From contig QWHH01000018.1 in assembly GCA_021404785.1 (NCBI GenBank), forward strand, positions 1 to 36,232: a stretch of 36,232 nucleotides of DNA, given 5' to 3'. Shown here in pieces: positions 1 to 8,248 of this stretch. The notes beneath the pieces are model-generated. The model did not search any database. It was given only the letters and a program-made list of their open reading frames with translations, and had not been told where the DNA came from. This stretch comes from Lysobacterales bacterium PRO7. GTDB lineage: Bacteria > Pseudomonadota > Gammaproteobacteria > Xanthomonadales > Rhodanobacteraceae. The number at the start of each line of letters is the position of its first letter. Within the stretch, counting starts at the first letter, position 1. The translations under genes were made by a program, and so were the position numbers.

Positions 1-1
1 G

Positions 2-1219
2 GCTACCCCAGTACTTGTCACTCATAGTTTGACAGAACTGGAGGAAGTGCGAGCGCGTATTACCGACGCGTTGACATCAGCTATCGGCGCAGGAGGTATT
101 CGGAAGTCCTACGTCGACCCCCAAGCAAACGGGGTTGTTCTAGGGGTTGGCGGTGATGTCATTGTTCCGGCCTCAGCGTTTATTGCGACGTATGCCAAAG
201 ATGTGCCGGTTCAAGTGAATTCGGTCATTGTGGATGCAGGATTTTCGACCGATTTGCATGGGGCCGATGGCACACAAAACGACTCATGGCACGTTACTTA
301 TGGGGGTACTTGGCCATGTTCCGCTGGCGCCTCAGCAGAGCAAGTGAATGGTTCGACTTATGTTGCAGGATTTGCAACGGCCGGACACTGCGACACATCT
401 GGCAACACCATCAAATCGAGCAGTGGAACAACTTTGGGCACGGTTGCCCAATCTACGTACTCGATTACGGGCGGTATAGGAAGCTTTTCGTTCAACGAGG
501 ATGGATCGTGGGTTCAGACGTCTTCCGGTTGGGTTCCCAAGCCACAGATTAATGGCTATACAAGTGGAACCTTGAATGTCAGTGGAACTTGGACCGGAAC
601 TCTGGTCGCTCCAGTTGGGACCACCGCCTGTCGATATGGATCGACATCTGGTGGTCCGCACTGCGCTTCTGTAACCGCACGAAATGTATCGGTCACCGTG
701 GGCGGCTATTTGTTCAATGGGATGATCGAAGTTGACGGTATTTGTACCGATGATGGCGATTCCGGCGGCCCCCTTGTCACGCCGGCAAATCAGGTTCAAG
801 GCACTGTTACAGGCGGAACACCTAACTCGTGTCCGGACAGTAGCGGCGACTATGTCTATTTCCAGCCGATCACCACAACACTTGCTCGTGCGGAATCGGC
901 GCTTGGCAATCCGGTCGCCATGCTCACCTCGCATGGTCGATCCGCGCCGACGGTTACCAATTTCCGTTGCCCGGATCCGAACAACAGCGGCGTTACGTCG
1001 GGCGTTCATGTCTACACCTGCAACTTCGACGACTACGATTCGCAGGGCGAAACCACTATGTCGTGGACGACGAACACGGGCGCGTCCAGCGATTGGGAGG
1101 AAATTTCCGCCTCGTGTTCTACCGGCCAGACGGTGAACGTCACGCTGACGATTTCCAATCCTTACGGAACGACGACAAAGCCGCGTTCGTTTACGTGTCC
1201 GAACTATCCGATGCCTTGA
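2..1219 (+). CDS. S1 family serine protease, alpha-lytic/streptogrisin type (5' end outside window)
   Basis: Probably an exported chymotrypsin-fold endopeptidase. The frame is open to the left edge, so the true start, signal peptide and most of the pro-region lie outside; a TTG at 29 is only an internal candidate start. Counting from that TTG, residues 1-60 look like the end of a pro-domain, and a small protease domain spans about 85-305. The His of T-A-G-H-C (codon at 386), an Asp in N-E-D-G (codon at 500, least certain) and the Ser of G-D-S-G-G-P (codon at 761) form the likely triad. Paired cysteines around A-G-H-C, C-R-Y-G-S-T-S-G and the active-site Ser match the family's disulfides. About 90 further residues form a Cys-containing beta-rich C-terminal extension of unknown role. 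The first ~900 bp are much lower in GC than tmk, which suggests transfer. The family call is firm; substrate and secretion route are inferred. Confidence 0.9.
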   Translation, partial: ATPVLVTHSLTELEEVRARITDALTSAIGAGGIRKSYVDPQANGVVLGVGGDVIVPASAFIATYAKDVPVQVNSVIVDAGFSTDLHGADGTQNDSWHVTYGGTWPCSAGASAEQVNGSTYVAGFATAGHCDTSGNTIKSSSGTTLGTVAQSTYSITGGIGSFSFNEDGSWVQTSSGWVPKPQINGYTSGTLNVSGTWTGTLVAPVGTTACRYGSTSGGPHCASVTARNVSVTVGGYLFNGMIEVDGICTDDGDSGGPLVTPANQVQGTVTGGTPNSCPDSSGDYVYFQPITTTLARAESALGNPVAMLTSHGRSAPTVTNFRCPDPNNSGVTSGVHVYTCNFDDYDSQGETTMSWTTNTGASSDWEEISASCSTGQTVNVTLTISNPYGTTTKPRSFTCPNYPMP

Positions 1220-1222
1220 TTG

Positions 1223-1242
1223 ACCGGCGCAACTTGGCCGGT
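1223..1242 (+). terminator. possible weak hairpin after the protease gene
   Basis: A perfect 6-bp inverted repeat (ACCGGC, 8-nt loop, GCCGGT) begins 4 nt after the protease stop and is followed by GGGTTTG rather than a clean T run. It could be a weak terminator separating the protease from the tmk operon. The rest of the gap to 1349 holds two TTGACY hexamers (1220 and 1247) but no convincing -10 partner. Confidence 0.3.
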
Positions 1243-1349
1243 GGGTTTGACTGGCACGCGGCCAAGACGATCCGTCATAGCTCATTGCGTTAGTGAATAC
1301 GAAATTGCCGCGCCTTCACCCGGCAGCGAGTGAAGACGAGAGAATGCTC

Positions 1350-1988
1350 ATGACCGGAAAACTCATCACCCTCGAAGGCGGCGAAGGCGCTGGCAAGAGC
1401 ACCGTGCTTGAAACCGTGCGTGAACTGCTCGCCGCACGCGGGCTGAATGCGCTGGTCGTGCGCGAGCCCGGCGGCACGAAGGCGGGTGAAGAAATTCGTC
1501 GCGTACTGCTCGACACGGCGCATCACGGCCTGTGCGCCGAAGCCGAACTGCTGCTGATGTTTGCCTCGCGCGCGCAGCTCGTGCGCGAACTGGTGCGGCC
1601 TGCGCTCGCGGCGGGCCAATGGGTGTTGTCCGACCGCTTCACCGATGCGAGTTACGCGTATCAGGGCGGCGGCCGCGGCCAGCCGCAGGCGCGCATTGCG
1701 GAACTGGAACGCTGGGCGGCGGATGGCTGCGTTCCCGACCTGACCCTGCTGCTCGATCTTCCGGTCGCGGAAGGATTGAAGCGTGCGAACGGGCGCGGTT
1801 CGGCGGATCGCATCGAAATGGAAACTGCGGACTTTTTTGAACGCGTGCGTGCTGCGTATCGCCTGCGCGCCGCCGCCGAGCCGGCGCGATTCCGCGTGAT
1901 CGATGCGAGCCAGCCGCTCACCGGCGTGCTTGCCGATGTGCGCATCGCCGTCGGTCGTTTCCTTGACGCCAACGGAGTGCGCGCATGA
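1350..1988 (+). CDS. tmk: thymidylate kinase
   Basis: Phosphorylates dTMP to dTDP with ATP in the cytoplasm, the step that joins de novo and salvage dTTP synthesis. At 212 aa it has the usual length. Residues 10-18 form the P-loop G-G-E-G-A-G-K-S-T, followed by the D-R-F motif in S-D-R-F-T-D-A-S-Y-A-Y-Q-G and a LID segment rich in Arg (R-A-N-G-R-G-S-A-D-R-I-E), as in the E. coli-type enzyme. The ATG at 1350 is chosen because M-T-G-K-L-I-T-L-E-G-G starts where the family normally starts and a GAGAGA stretch lies upstream. In-frame starts at 1344 and 1293 (GTG) are possible but would add unusual residues. It overlaps holB by 4 bp (ATGA), so the two are probably translationally coupled. Confidence 0.97.
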   Translation: MTGKLITLEGGEGAGKSTVLETVRELLAARGLNALVVREPGGTKAGEEIRRVLLDTAHHGLCAEAELLLMFASRAQLVRELVRPALAAGQWVLSDRFTDASYAYQGGGRGQPQARIAELERWAADGCVPDLTLLLDLPVAEGLKRANGRGSADRIEMETADFFERVRAAYRLRAAAEPARFRVIDASQPLTGVLADVRIAVGRFLDANGVRA

Positions 1989-2971
1989 CGCTTGCGCCGT
2001 GGCATGCCGACAACTGGCAGCGCCTGCTGGCGCGCCGCGCGCAGGATCGACTTCCGCATGCCCTGTTGCTGTGCGGCGCGGCTGGACTTGGCCAGCGCGA
2101 TTTTGCGGAACGCCTGGCGGCGATGATCCTGTGCGAAAAGGACGACGCGCCGTGCGGTACCTGCCAGGCATGCCACTTGTACGCGCAGCGTTTCCAGCGC
2201 GATCCGGAGGAAACGCGGCCCGACGGCACGCTGGCGCAGCCGCAGGGACATCCCGGCCATCCGGACGCGCGCTTTGTCGGGCACGCGCTGAACGAAAAGT
2301 CGAGTCCGAAGAAAATGTATACGGAACTGACGGTCGACCAGATACGCGACCTGTCGGCGTGGCTGGTGCTGCCGCCGCAGCTTGGCCGCGCGCAGGTCGC
2401 GCTGATCGATCCGGCCGATGAATTGAACGTCGCCGCGTCGAATGCCTTGCTGAAAACGCTGGAGGAACCCGGTGAGCGCCGGCATCTGATTCTGGTTTCG
2501 TCCAGACCGGCGCGATTGTCGGCCACGATCCGCAGCCGTTGCCAGCGCATCGAGTTTCATTTGCCGCCGCGCGAGCAGGCACAGGCATGGCTGGCCGGGC
2601 AGGGGCTGAGCGCCAAGGTGGCCGGCGCGGCATTGGATGCGGCCAGCGGCAACCCGGGACTGGCCCTGGAACTGACCAATGCCGGTGGGTTGGAGCTGCG
2701 CGCCGAAGTCGATGCCGACATGCAGGCCTTGCGCGCCGGCAATGCGTCGCCGGCGCAGATCGCCAATCGCTGGAGCAAGTCCGATCCGGAGCGGTGCCTG
2801 TGGTTCGCCGCCCGGCATCTGCAGGACCGCGCGCGCGCCTTGACCGCGCCCACCGAATTGCCCAAGCTATCGGCCGGATTCGACCGCATCAACCGCGCCC
2901 GCGAACAATTGCGCGGGCCGCTGCGGACGGAGCTGGTGATTCTGGACGCGCTGGCGGCTCTGGCCGCGTAA
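1985..2971 (+). CDS. holB: DNA polymerase III delta' subunit
   Basis: Stator subunit of the clamp loader that helps place the beta clamp on DNA during replication. The 328-aa product has an N-terminal AAA+-like domain with a degenerate P-loop (G-A-A-G-L-G-Q, no Lys), as expected for a delta' that does not hydrolyse ATP. A Cys4 zinc module follows around residues 50-65 (C-x6-C-x2-C-x2-C), and the S-R-C motif in S-A-T-I-R-S-R-C-Q carries the trans-acting arginine. N-A-L-L-K-T-L-E-E-P is the other family signature. The tmk-holB-pilZ order is conserved in Pseudomonas and relatives. It overlaps tmk by 4 bp and is 15 bp from pilZ. Confidence 0.96.
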   Translation: MTLAPWHADNWQRLLARRAQDRLPHALLLCGAAGLGQRDFAERLAAMILCEKDDAPCGTCQACHLYAQRFQRDPEETRPDGTLAQPQGHPGHPDARFVGHALNEKSSPKKMYTELTVDQIRDLSAWLVLPPQLGRAQVALIDPADELNVAASNALLKTLEEPGERRHLILVSSRPARLSATIRSRCQRIEFHLPPREQAQAWLAGQGLSAKVAGAALDAASGNPGLALELTNAGGLELRAEVDADMQALRAGNASPAQIANRWSKSDPERCLWFAARHLQDRARALTAPTELPKLSAGFDRINRAREQLRGPLRTELVILDALAALAA

Positions 2972-2986
2972 CGAGGAGCAATCGCA

Positions 2987-3349
2987 ATGGCCGCACCCAA
3001 TCTCGCCATGCCGCGCCAGGGCATCCTGCCGCTGACGATCAAGGACAAGACCGCCTTGTACAACGCCTACATGCCGTTCGTGCGCGGCGGCGGCCTGTTC
3101 GTGCCGACGGCCAAGCACTACAACCTTGGCGACGAGGTCTTCATCCTGCTCACCCTGATGGACGAGAAGGATCGCCTGCCGGTTCCCGGCAAGATCGTGT
3201 GGATCACGCCCGCCGGTTCGCAGGGTAACCGTGCCGCCGGAATCGGCGTGCAGTTCAACGATTCGTCCGACGGCGAAGCGGCGCGTACGAAGATCGAGTC
3301 GATGCTGGCGGGCATACTGGGTTCTGACAAACCCACGTATACGATGTAA
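2987..3349 (+). CDS. pilZ: type IV pilus assembly protein PilZ
   Basis: A 120-aa single PilZ-domain protein needed for type IV pilus biogenesis. In Xanthomonas the orthologue contacts the PilB extension ATPase and FimX. The canonical c-di-GMP ligands (R-x3-R and D/N-x-S-x2-G) are absent: the second position reads V-R-G-G-G-L-F-V, which marks the non-binding PilZ subfamily. The C-terminus (L-A-G-I-L-G-S-D-K-P-T-Y-T-M) resembles the conserved tail of pilus PilZ proteins. A GAGGAG ribosome-binding site lies before the ATG. The gene follows holB by 15 bp and its TAA directly abuts the glmM ATG. No other pilus gene is in the window, so its partners are encoded elsewhere. Confidence 0.95.
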   Translation: MAAPNLAMPRQGILPLTIKDKTALYNAYMPFVRGGGLFVPTAKHYNLGDEVFILLTLMDEKDRLPVPGKIVWITPAGSQGNRAAGIGVQFNDSSDGEAARTKIESMLAGILGSDKPTYTM

Positions 3350-4669
3350 ATGCAAAAGCGTTACTTCGGCACCGACGGCATCCGCGGCCGCGCGGGTGAG
3401 CACCCGATCACCGCGGAATTCATGCTGCGCCTCGGGCGCGCGGTGGGCCGCGTGCTGGCGAACGGCAGCGTCGCTCCAGTGTTCATCGGCAAGGACACGC
3501 GCGTTTCCGGCTACATGCTTGAATCCGCGCTCGAGGCCGGGCTGGTTTCCGCGGGCGCGAACGTGCGCCTGCTCGGGCCGATGCCGACGCCGGCTGTTGC
3601 CTTCCTCACCCGCGATCTGCACGGCAGTGGCGGCATCGTCATCAGCGCCTCGCACAATCCGTACTGGGACAACGGCGTCAAGTTCTTCGATGCCAATGGC
3701 GAGAAACTCGGCGACGCCGTGGAACTGGAAATCGAACGCGAGCTCGATGTCGTGCCGGAACCATCCACTCGCATCGGCAAGGCCGCGCGCGTGGACGATG
3801 CCGCGCAGCGCTATGCGGCGCATTGCCGCGCCGTCGCGCCGAATCTGGATCTGCGCGGCCTGCACATTGTCCTTGATTGCGCGCACGGCGCCACCTATCA
3901 GATCGCGCCAAGACTTTTCACCGAACTCGGTGCGCAGGTACATGCGATCGGCGTGAGCCCGGATGGCGAGAACATCAACCGTGACTGTGGCGCCACGCAT
4001 ATTGCCGCGTTGCAGGCGCAGGTGCGAGATCGCGGCGCTGCAATCGGCATCGCCTTCGACGGCGACGGTGACCGCCTGCAGATGGTTGACGCGAATGGCA
4101 AGCTTGCCGACGGCGACGACCTGCTTTACATCCTCGTGCGCGACGCGCGCACGCAGGGCACGCTGCATGGGCCGGTCGTCGGTACGCTGATGACGAACTT
4201 CGGCGTGGAGCGCGCGATCGGCGAACTTGGGGCGCAATTCCTGCGCGCGAATGTCGGCGACCGTTATGTGTTGCAGATGCTCAAGGAACATGGAGGCGTG
4301 CTTGGCGGCGAGGCGTCCGGGCATCTGTTGAGCCTGGAACATGCGCCGACCGGCGACGGCATCGTCAGCGCCTTGCTCGTACTCGATGCCTTGCAACGCC
4401 AGGGCAAGACGCTCGCGCAGGCGCGCGCCAGCCTGCGTCGCGTGCCGCAGGTGATGCTCAACGTGCGGACGAATCCGGCCGCACTGTCTGCCGTTACCGT
4501 GCAAACCGCGTTGCGGCGCGTGGAAGACATCTTGCGCGGCCGCGGCCGCGTGGTGCTGCGCGCCTCCGGCACCGAGCCGCTGGTGCGCGTAACGGTGGAA
4601 GGCGAGGACGCTGCGGAAGTGCAAAAACTCGCGCAGGAGTTGGCCAACGCCGTAGAATTGGTGAAATGA
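3350..4669 (+). CDS. glmM: phosphoglucosamine mutase
   Basis: Interconverts glucosamine-6-phosphate and glucosamine-1-phosphate, feeding UDP-GlcNAc for peptidoglycan and LPS. The 439-aa product is close to the family's ~445 aa. Visible motifs are F-G-T-D-G-I-R-G at the N-terminus, the phosphoserine loop S-A-S-H-N-P with catalytic Ser101, the metal-binding D-G-D-G-D-R (Asp237, 239, 241), the sugar loop G-G-E-A-S-G-H, and the phosphate loop [11 protein letters not shown]. The start follows the pilZ stop with no spacer, so translation may depend on ribosomes finishing pilZ. It overlaps the downstream oxygenase by 4 bp. In E. coli and Pseudomonas glmM sits beside (tpiA-)secG-tRNA-Leu; here those genes lie about 13 kb away. 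Confidence 0.97.
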   Translation: MQKRYFGTDGIRGRAGEHPITAEFMLRLGRAVGRVLANGSVAPVFIGKDTRVSGYMLESALEAGLVSAGANVRLLGPMPTPAVAFLTRDLHGSGGIVISASHNPYWDNGVKFFDANGEKLGDAVELEIERELDVVPEPSTRIGKAARVDDAAQRYAAHCRAVAPNLDLRGLHIVLDCAHGATYQIAPRLFTELGAQVHAIGVSPDGENINRDCGATHIAALQAQVRDRGAAIGIAFDGDGDRLQMVDANGKLADGDDLLYILVRDARTQGTLHGPVVGTLMTNFGVERAIGELGAQFLRANVGDRYVLQMLKEHGGVLGGEASGHLLSLEHAPTGDGIVSALLVLDALQRQGKTLAQARASLRRVPQVMLNVRTNPAALSAVTVQTALRRVEDILRGRGRVVLRASGTEPLVRVTVEGEDAAEVQKLAQELANAVELVK

Positions 4670-5604
4670 ACGCACGTATCCCGACCCTCGACATCCGCCG
4701 TTTCGATACAGATCGAAACGCCTTCGTCGCCGAACTCGGCGCGGCCTACCGCGAATGGGGCTTCGCCGGCATCCGCGGCCATGGCATCCCGCAGGCATTG
4801 ATCGACGGCGCCTACGACGCCTTCGTACGCTTCTTCGCACTGCCCACGCAGACCAAGGCGAAATACCACCTCAAGGGCACCGGCGGCGCACGCGGCTACA
4901 CGCCGTTCGGCATCGAAACGGCCAAGGATTCGCGCTATCCGGACCTGAAGGAGTTCTACCACATCGGTCGCGAACTGCCGCCCGGCTCGAAATTCGCTGA
5001 CGTGATGGCGCCGAACGTGTGGCCGGCCGAAGTTCCGCAATTCCATGAAAAGGGATTGGCGCTGTACCACGCGCTCGATGCGCTCGGCTCGCGCGTGTTG
5101 TGCGCGCTCGCCTTGCACATCGGCTTGCCGGAACATTTCTTCGCCGACAAGACCAATGTCGGCAATTCGATCCTGCGCCCGATCCACTATCCGCCGATCA
5201 CCACGCCCGACGTACCGAACGTGCGCGCCGGCGCGCACGAGGACATCAACTTCATCACCTTGCTGGTCGGCGCCAGCGCCGCTGGCCTGGAAGTGAAGTC
5301 GCGCGCGGGCGAATGGGTGCCGTTCACTTCGGATGCCGACACCATCGTGGTGAATATCGGCGACATGCTGCAACGCCTGACCAATCACGTTTATCCATCG
5401 ACCACGCATCGCGTCGTCAACCCGCCGGGCGAGGCTGCGCGCAAGCCGCGCTACTCGGTGCCGTTCTTCCTGCATCCGAATCCGGACGTGGTGCTCGATC
5501 CGTTGCCGTCCTGCGTGAGCGCGGACAATCCGCGCCGCTACGACACCTCGATCACCGCGCACGAATACCTGCAACAGCGGCTGCGCGAGATCAAGCTGAT
5601 TTGA
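4666..5604 (+). CDS. 2-oxoglutarate/Fe(II)-dependent oxygenase, isopenicillin N synthase family
   Basis: Non-haem iron oxygenase of 312 aa with the DIOX_N plus 2OG-FeII_Oxy layout. The iron triad is visible as His191-x-Asp193 in A-H-E-D-I-N and His248 in T-T-H-R-V-V-N. Arg262-x-Ser264 (P-R-Y-S-V-P-F-F) is the usual site for the 2-oxoglutarate carboxylate, which argues for a 2OG-dependent enzyme rather than a true isopenicillin N synthase. The N-terminal part has the family pattern W-G-F-x2-I-x-G-H-G-I. The substrate cannot be read from sequence. It overlaps glmM by 4 bp and ends the forward operon; the convergent kinase gene ends 27 bp further on, with no hairpin terminator seen between. Confidence 0.93.
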   Translation: MNARIPTLDIRRFDTDRNAFVAELGAAYREWGFAGIRGHGIPQALIDGAYDAFVRFFALPTQTKAKYHLKGTGGARGYTPFGIETAKDSRYPDLKEFYHIGRELPPGSKFADVMAPNVWPAEVPQFHEKGLALYHALDALGSRVLCALALHIGLPEHFFADKTNVGNSILRPIHYPPITTPDVPNVRAGAHEDINFITLLVGASAAGLEVKSRAGEWVPFTSDADTIVVNIGDMLQRLTNHVYPSTTHRVVNPPGEAARKPRYSVPFFLHPNPDVVLDPLPSCVSADNPRRYDTSITAHEYLQQRLREIKLI

Positions 5605-5631
5605 TCAAAGCGATCCGATCCGCAGCGCAGG

Positions 5632-7470
5632 CTACGCGGTTTCGGGCAAAGGCATCGTCAAACGCACGACGGTCGCACCGGGTTGCGATCCGATGGAAAA
5701 CGTCGCGCCGAGTCGACGCGCGCGCGCCTGCATGCTGCGCATGCCGGTGCCTTCGCCAGCGGCCGGCGACTGCACGCCCTTGCCGTTGTCGCGCACCTCG
5801 ACCGTGAGCATGGCGTCGCCGCGGAGCAAATCGACTTCGACGCGTTTGGCGCCGGAGTGCTTGAGCACATTGGTCAGCGCCTCCTGCACGATGCGCAGCA
5901 GATCCAGATTCTGCGTCGTGGACAGGTAGATGTTTTCCAGATTCTCCGCGCGCCAGCGCACGTCGATGTCGTGCGCCTCGAACAGCCGCGTCATGCGATG
6001 GCGCAGCGGCGCTAGCAGATCGGTGAGCGCGTGCTCGCCATAGTGCTGCGCCGAGGCGGTGTCGATGATCAGGCGCAGGTCGTCGCGCAGTTCGCGCAGC
6101 GTGTCGAGCATCTTGCGCGACGAAACCGTTTCCGGCGCCTGTTCCAGCGCGGCGATGTTGCCGATCAGCATGCCGCCGAGGCCGTCGTGCAGGTCGTGCG
6201 CCAGATTCAGGCGTTCGCCCAGGCGCGCCTGCACCAATTCCAGCTCGTGCTGGCGCAGCAGGCTGCCGGCGAGCTCGCTGCGCGCATCTTCGACACTGTG
6301 TTGCAGTTCGACGTTGAAGCCCTCGATGCGGCGCAGGCTGCGCGCGAAGTTCCAGGCCAGCACCAGCGCTACGCCGACCACGGTGAGCTGCACGGTCATC
6401 GAAGCGTAATTCGTGGTACCCCGGATCATGCCGGCAACCGAGAGCACATCGTGCACGCCAGCCCCGAACGCGGCGGCTGCGCACAACGACAGCACGCGCT
6501 GATCGGTGCGCCCGCCGTGCCAGGCGAACCACAGGAACAGCAGGTCGGCGCTGCTGGTGATGAGCAGCGACAGCGCATTCGCCGCGTCGCGCACCGAGGC
6601 CTTGGCGGAATGTGGCGCGAACACGATGCACGCCGATGCAATTGCAATTGCGATCCACATCGCAATCTCGCGTCGCGGCCAGCGACGCTCGCAGAAGCGC
6701 AGCACGAACATCGTCCAGCAACCGGCGAACAGCGGCACCGCCACTTCGGTGACGTTCTGGTACGGATCGGTGGTCGCGAACGGCCACGGACTCGTCGCCA
6801 CCACGTTCCAGGCGATCGGCAGCCAGACCAGTTGCTGCGCGCCGTACCAGCCGTAGGCGACTTCACGGCGGCGCATGAGCCACAGCACGAGAAAAAAAAG
6901 CCCCAACGTGACGCCGATGCCCAGACTGACGAAGGCCAGGCGTTGGCGCAGCCACCATGCGGTTTCGTAAACCAGGTGCAGCGGCGCAGCAGGTCCGACC
7001 TGCACCGGGCCGAGGCCCGGCTGGTATTGCGACAAGCCCGATACGCGCACGAGCAGCGTGTTCTCGCCGGCGCGCAGCAGCGGCGGCGGCAGGCGCCAAT
7101 AACGCGGCACGTTCCAGCCGCGCGACAACGGTTCGATCAAGCTCGCGTCGCGACCGAGCAGTGCGCCGTTGACGCTGATTTCGCCGGCGAACGTGAGATT
7201 TTCGATGTACAACGCGACGTCATCCAGTGGCGCGGACTGGTTCCACGTCAGGCGATACCAGACCACGCCATCGAAACCGGGCCAGCGCACGCTCCAGTTG
7301 TCGGGCAACGTCACATCCACCCAGCCGGTTGCGGGCGGCGTCTGCGCATTCCAGTCGGATTTCGCAGCTTGTACCGTGCCCGGCCAAGCGGCCGACGTTG
7401 CGTTTGCCACGGACGCATACAGCAAGAAAAGCGCAACTGCCAATCGCAGCAACACGCGGCTCCCTCTCAC
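5632..7470 (-). CDS. sensor histidine kinase with periplasmic sensor and multi-helix membrane region
   Basis: Membrane kinase of a NarL/LuxR-type two-component system, 612 aa from the chosen start. An N-terminal signal-like segment (R-L-A-V-A-L-F-L-L-Y-A-S-V-A-N-A) precedes a periplasmic domain of about residues 25-165, with a jelly-roll-like pattern (W-V-D-V-T-L-P-D-N-W, Y-R-L-T-W) recalling DISMED2 or galactose-binding folds. About seven hydrophobic segments follow (175-375), then a short coiled coil, a HisKA_3 dimerisation helix with phosphoacceptor His428 in D-L-H-D-G-L-G, and an HATPase_c domain (N box in Q-E-A-L-T-N-V-L-K-H, then D-N-G-K-G and G-T-G-M-R-S-M). The GTG at 7470 overlaps the regulator stop as GTGA; a GTG at 7455 with a better GAGGGAG site is an equal alternative. 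The ligand is unknown; a sugar or polymer is a guess. Confidence 0.92.
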   Translation of the reverse strand: MRGSRVLLRLAVALFLLYASVANATSAAWPGTVQAAKSDWNAQTPPATGWVDVTLPDNWSVRWPGFDGVVWYRLTWNQSAPLDDVALYIENLTFAGEISVNGALLGRDASLIEPLSRGWNVPRYWRLPPPLLRAGENTLLVRVSGLSQYQPGLGPVQVGPAAPLHLVYETAWWLRQRLAFVSLGIGVTLGLFFLVLWLMRRREVAYGWYGAQQLVWLPIAWNVVATSPWPFATTDPYQNVTEVAVPLFAGCWTMFVLRFCERRWPRREIAMWIAIAIASACIVFAPHSAKASVRDAANALSLLITSSADLLFLWFAWHGGRTDQRVLSLCAAAAFGAGVHDVLSVAGMIRGTTNYASMTVQLTVVGVALVLAWNFARSLRRIEGFNVELQHSVEDARSELAGSLLRQHELELVQARLGERLNLAHDLHDGLGGMLIGNIAALEQAPETVSSRKMLDTLRELRDDLRLIIDTASAQHYGEHALTDLLAPLRHRMTRLFEAHDIDVRWRAENLENIYLSTTQNLDLLRIVQEALTNVLKHSGAKRVEVDLLRGDAMLTVEVRDNGKGVQSPAAGEGTGMRSMQARARRLGATFSIGSQPGATVVRLTMPLPETA

Positions 7471-8132
7471 TGCAACAATCCGTGCGCGCGCGCCGCGTTG
7501 ATCGCCTGCGTGCGCGATTTCACCGCGAGCTTGCGGTAGATGTGCTGCACATGGGTGTCGACGGTGGATTTGGAAATCGACAAGGTCTCGGCAATCTCGC
7601 GGTTGCTCATGCCGCCGGCCACGCGCGCAAGGATGTCCAGCTCGCGCTCGCTCAAGGCACGGCGCAGTTCCGCGGCGTCTTCCTTCGCGGCCGGCGTCGG
7701 CGCGGGCTCGTGGAGCAGCCCAAGGATGCGCCGTGCGATGAACGGGTCGATCGGCGCGCCGCCGGCGAGCACGCTCTTGAGCGACAGCGCGATCTCCATG
7801 TCGTCGCGTTCCTTGAGTACATAGCCCGACGCACCTGCCCGCAGCGCGCCGAGGATCATCTCTTCCGTGCTCCACGCCGAGATCACCAGAATCGGCAGCG
7901 ACTCGGAGCGCGCGCGCAGCCAAGCGATCAACTCGATGCCGTTGCCATCGGGCAGGCCCAGGTCCACCAACGCCATCGCGAATTCGCCGTTGCCGCCCGC
8001 CAGCGCCTTGCCTTCGGCCAGATTTCCGGCGCAGCGCAGCGCGCCGTTCGCATGTCCGAGCGTGCCCAGAATGCGGCGCAAGCGCTCCTGCATGGGCGGT
8101 TCGTCGTCGACGATGAGGATGGATTCGATCAT
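7467..8132 (-). CDS. NarL/FixJ-family response regulator
   Basis: DNA-binding output half of the two-component pair, 221 aa. The receiver domain (1-120) has acidic residues Asp9/Asp10, phosphoacceptor Asp57 in A-L-V-D-L-G-L-P-D, the Ser switch in V-I-S-A-W and the conserved Lys in Y-V-L-K-E. A linker leads to a C-terminal LuxR-type helix-turn-helix (about 155-215): L-S-E-R-E-L-D-I-L, G-M-S-N-R-E-I-A, S-T-V-D-T-H-V-Q-H-I-Y-R-K-L. The ATG at 8132 is preferred because M-I-E-S-I-L-I-V-D-D-E is a standard receiver start; the longer in-frame start (GTG at 8195) would add 21 untypical residues. It is first in a two-gene operon with the kinase and is divergent from the secreted-protein gene at 8249, a natural but unproven target. 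Confidence 0.95.
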   Translation of the reverse strand: MIESILIVDDEPPMQERLRRILGTLGHANGALRCAGNLAEGKALAGGNGEFAMALVDLGLPDGNGIELIAWLRARSESLPILVISAWSTEEMILGALRAGASGYVLKERDDMEIALSLKSVLAGGAPIDPFIARRILGLLHEPAPTPAAKEDAAELRRALSERELDILARVAGGMSNREIAETLSISKSTVDTHVQHIYRKLAVKSRTQAINAARAHGLLQ

Positions 8133-8190
8133 GGTGGGCGGCGACCGTAGCACATCGCGGCGCGGCAAAAAATCACTATTTCTATGGATA

Positions 8191-8217
8191 TTCACGGCAA
8201 GCTGGGATTGCTAGATT
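8191..8217 (+). promoter_or_regulatory. candidate promoter for the secreted-protein pair
   Basis: In the 116-bp divergent gap (8133-8248), TAGATT (8212-8217) preceded by TGC forms an extended -10 candidate. The only -35-like hexamer, TTCACG (8191-8196), is just 15 bp upstream, so the call is weak. The gap is locally AT-rich, probably also holds the start signals of the regulator operon, and is where that regulator might bind. A GGGGGAA ribosome-binding site follows at about 8237-8243. Confidence 0.3.
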
Positions 8218-8248
8218 CCCGGGTGTTTGCAACCGCGGGGGAATCGCC

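Noticed and set aside
1220-1349. Sigma-70 promoter for the tmk operon at the TTGACY hexamers (1220, 1247)
   Set aside because: No acceptable -10 hexamer occurs at normal spacing from either, so no promoter is called although one is probably nearby.
6031-7539. Plus-strand open frame of 502 codons opposite the histidine kinase
   Set aside because: The kinase motifs on the minus strand are unambiguous; the opposite frame has none.
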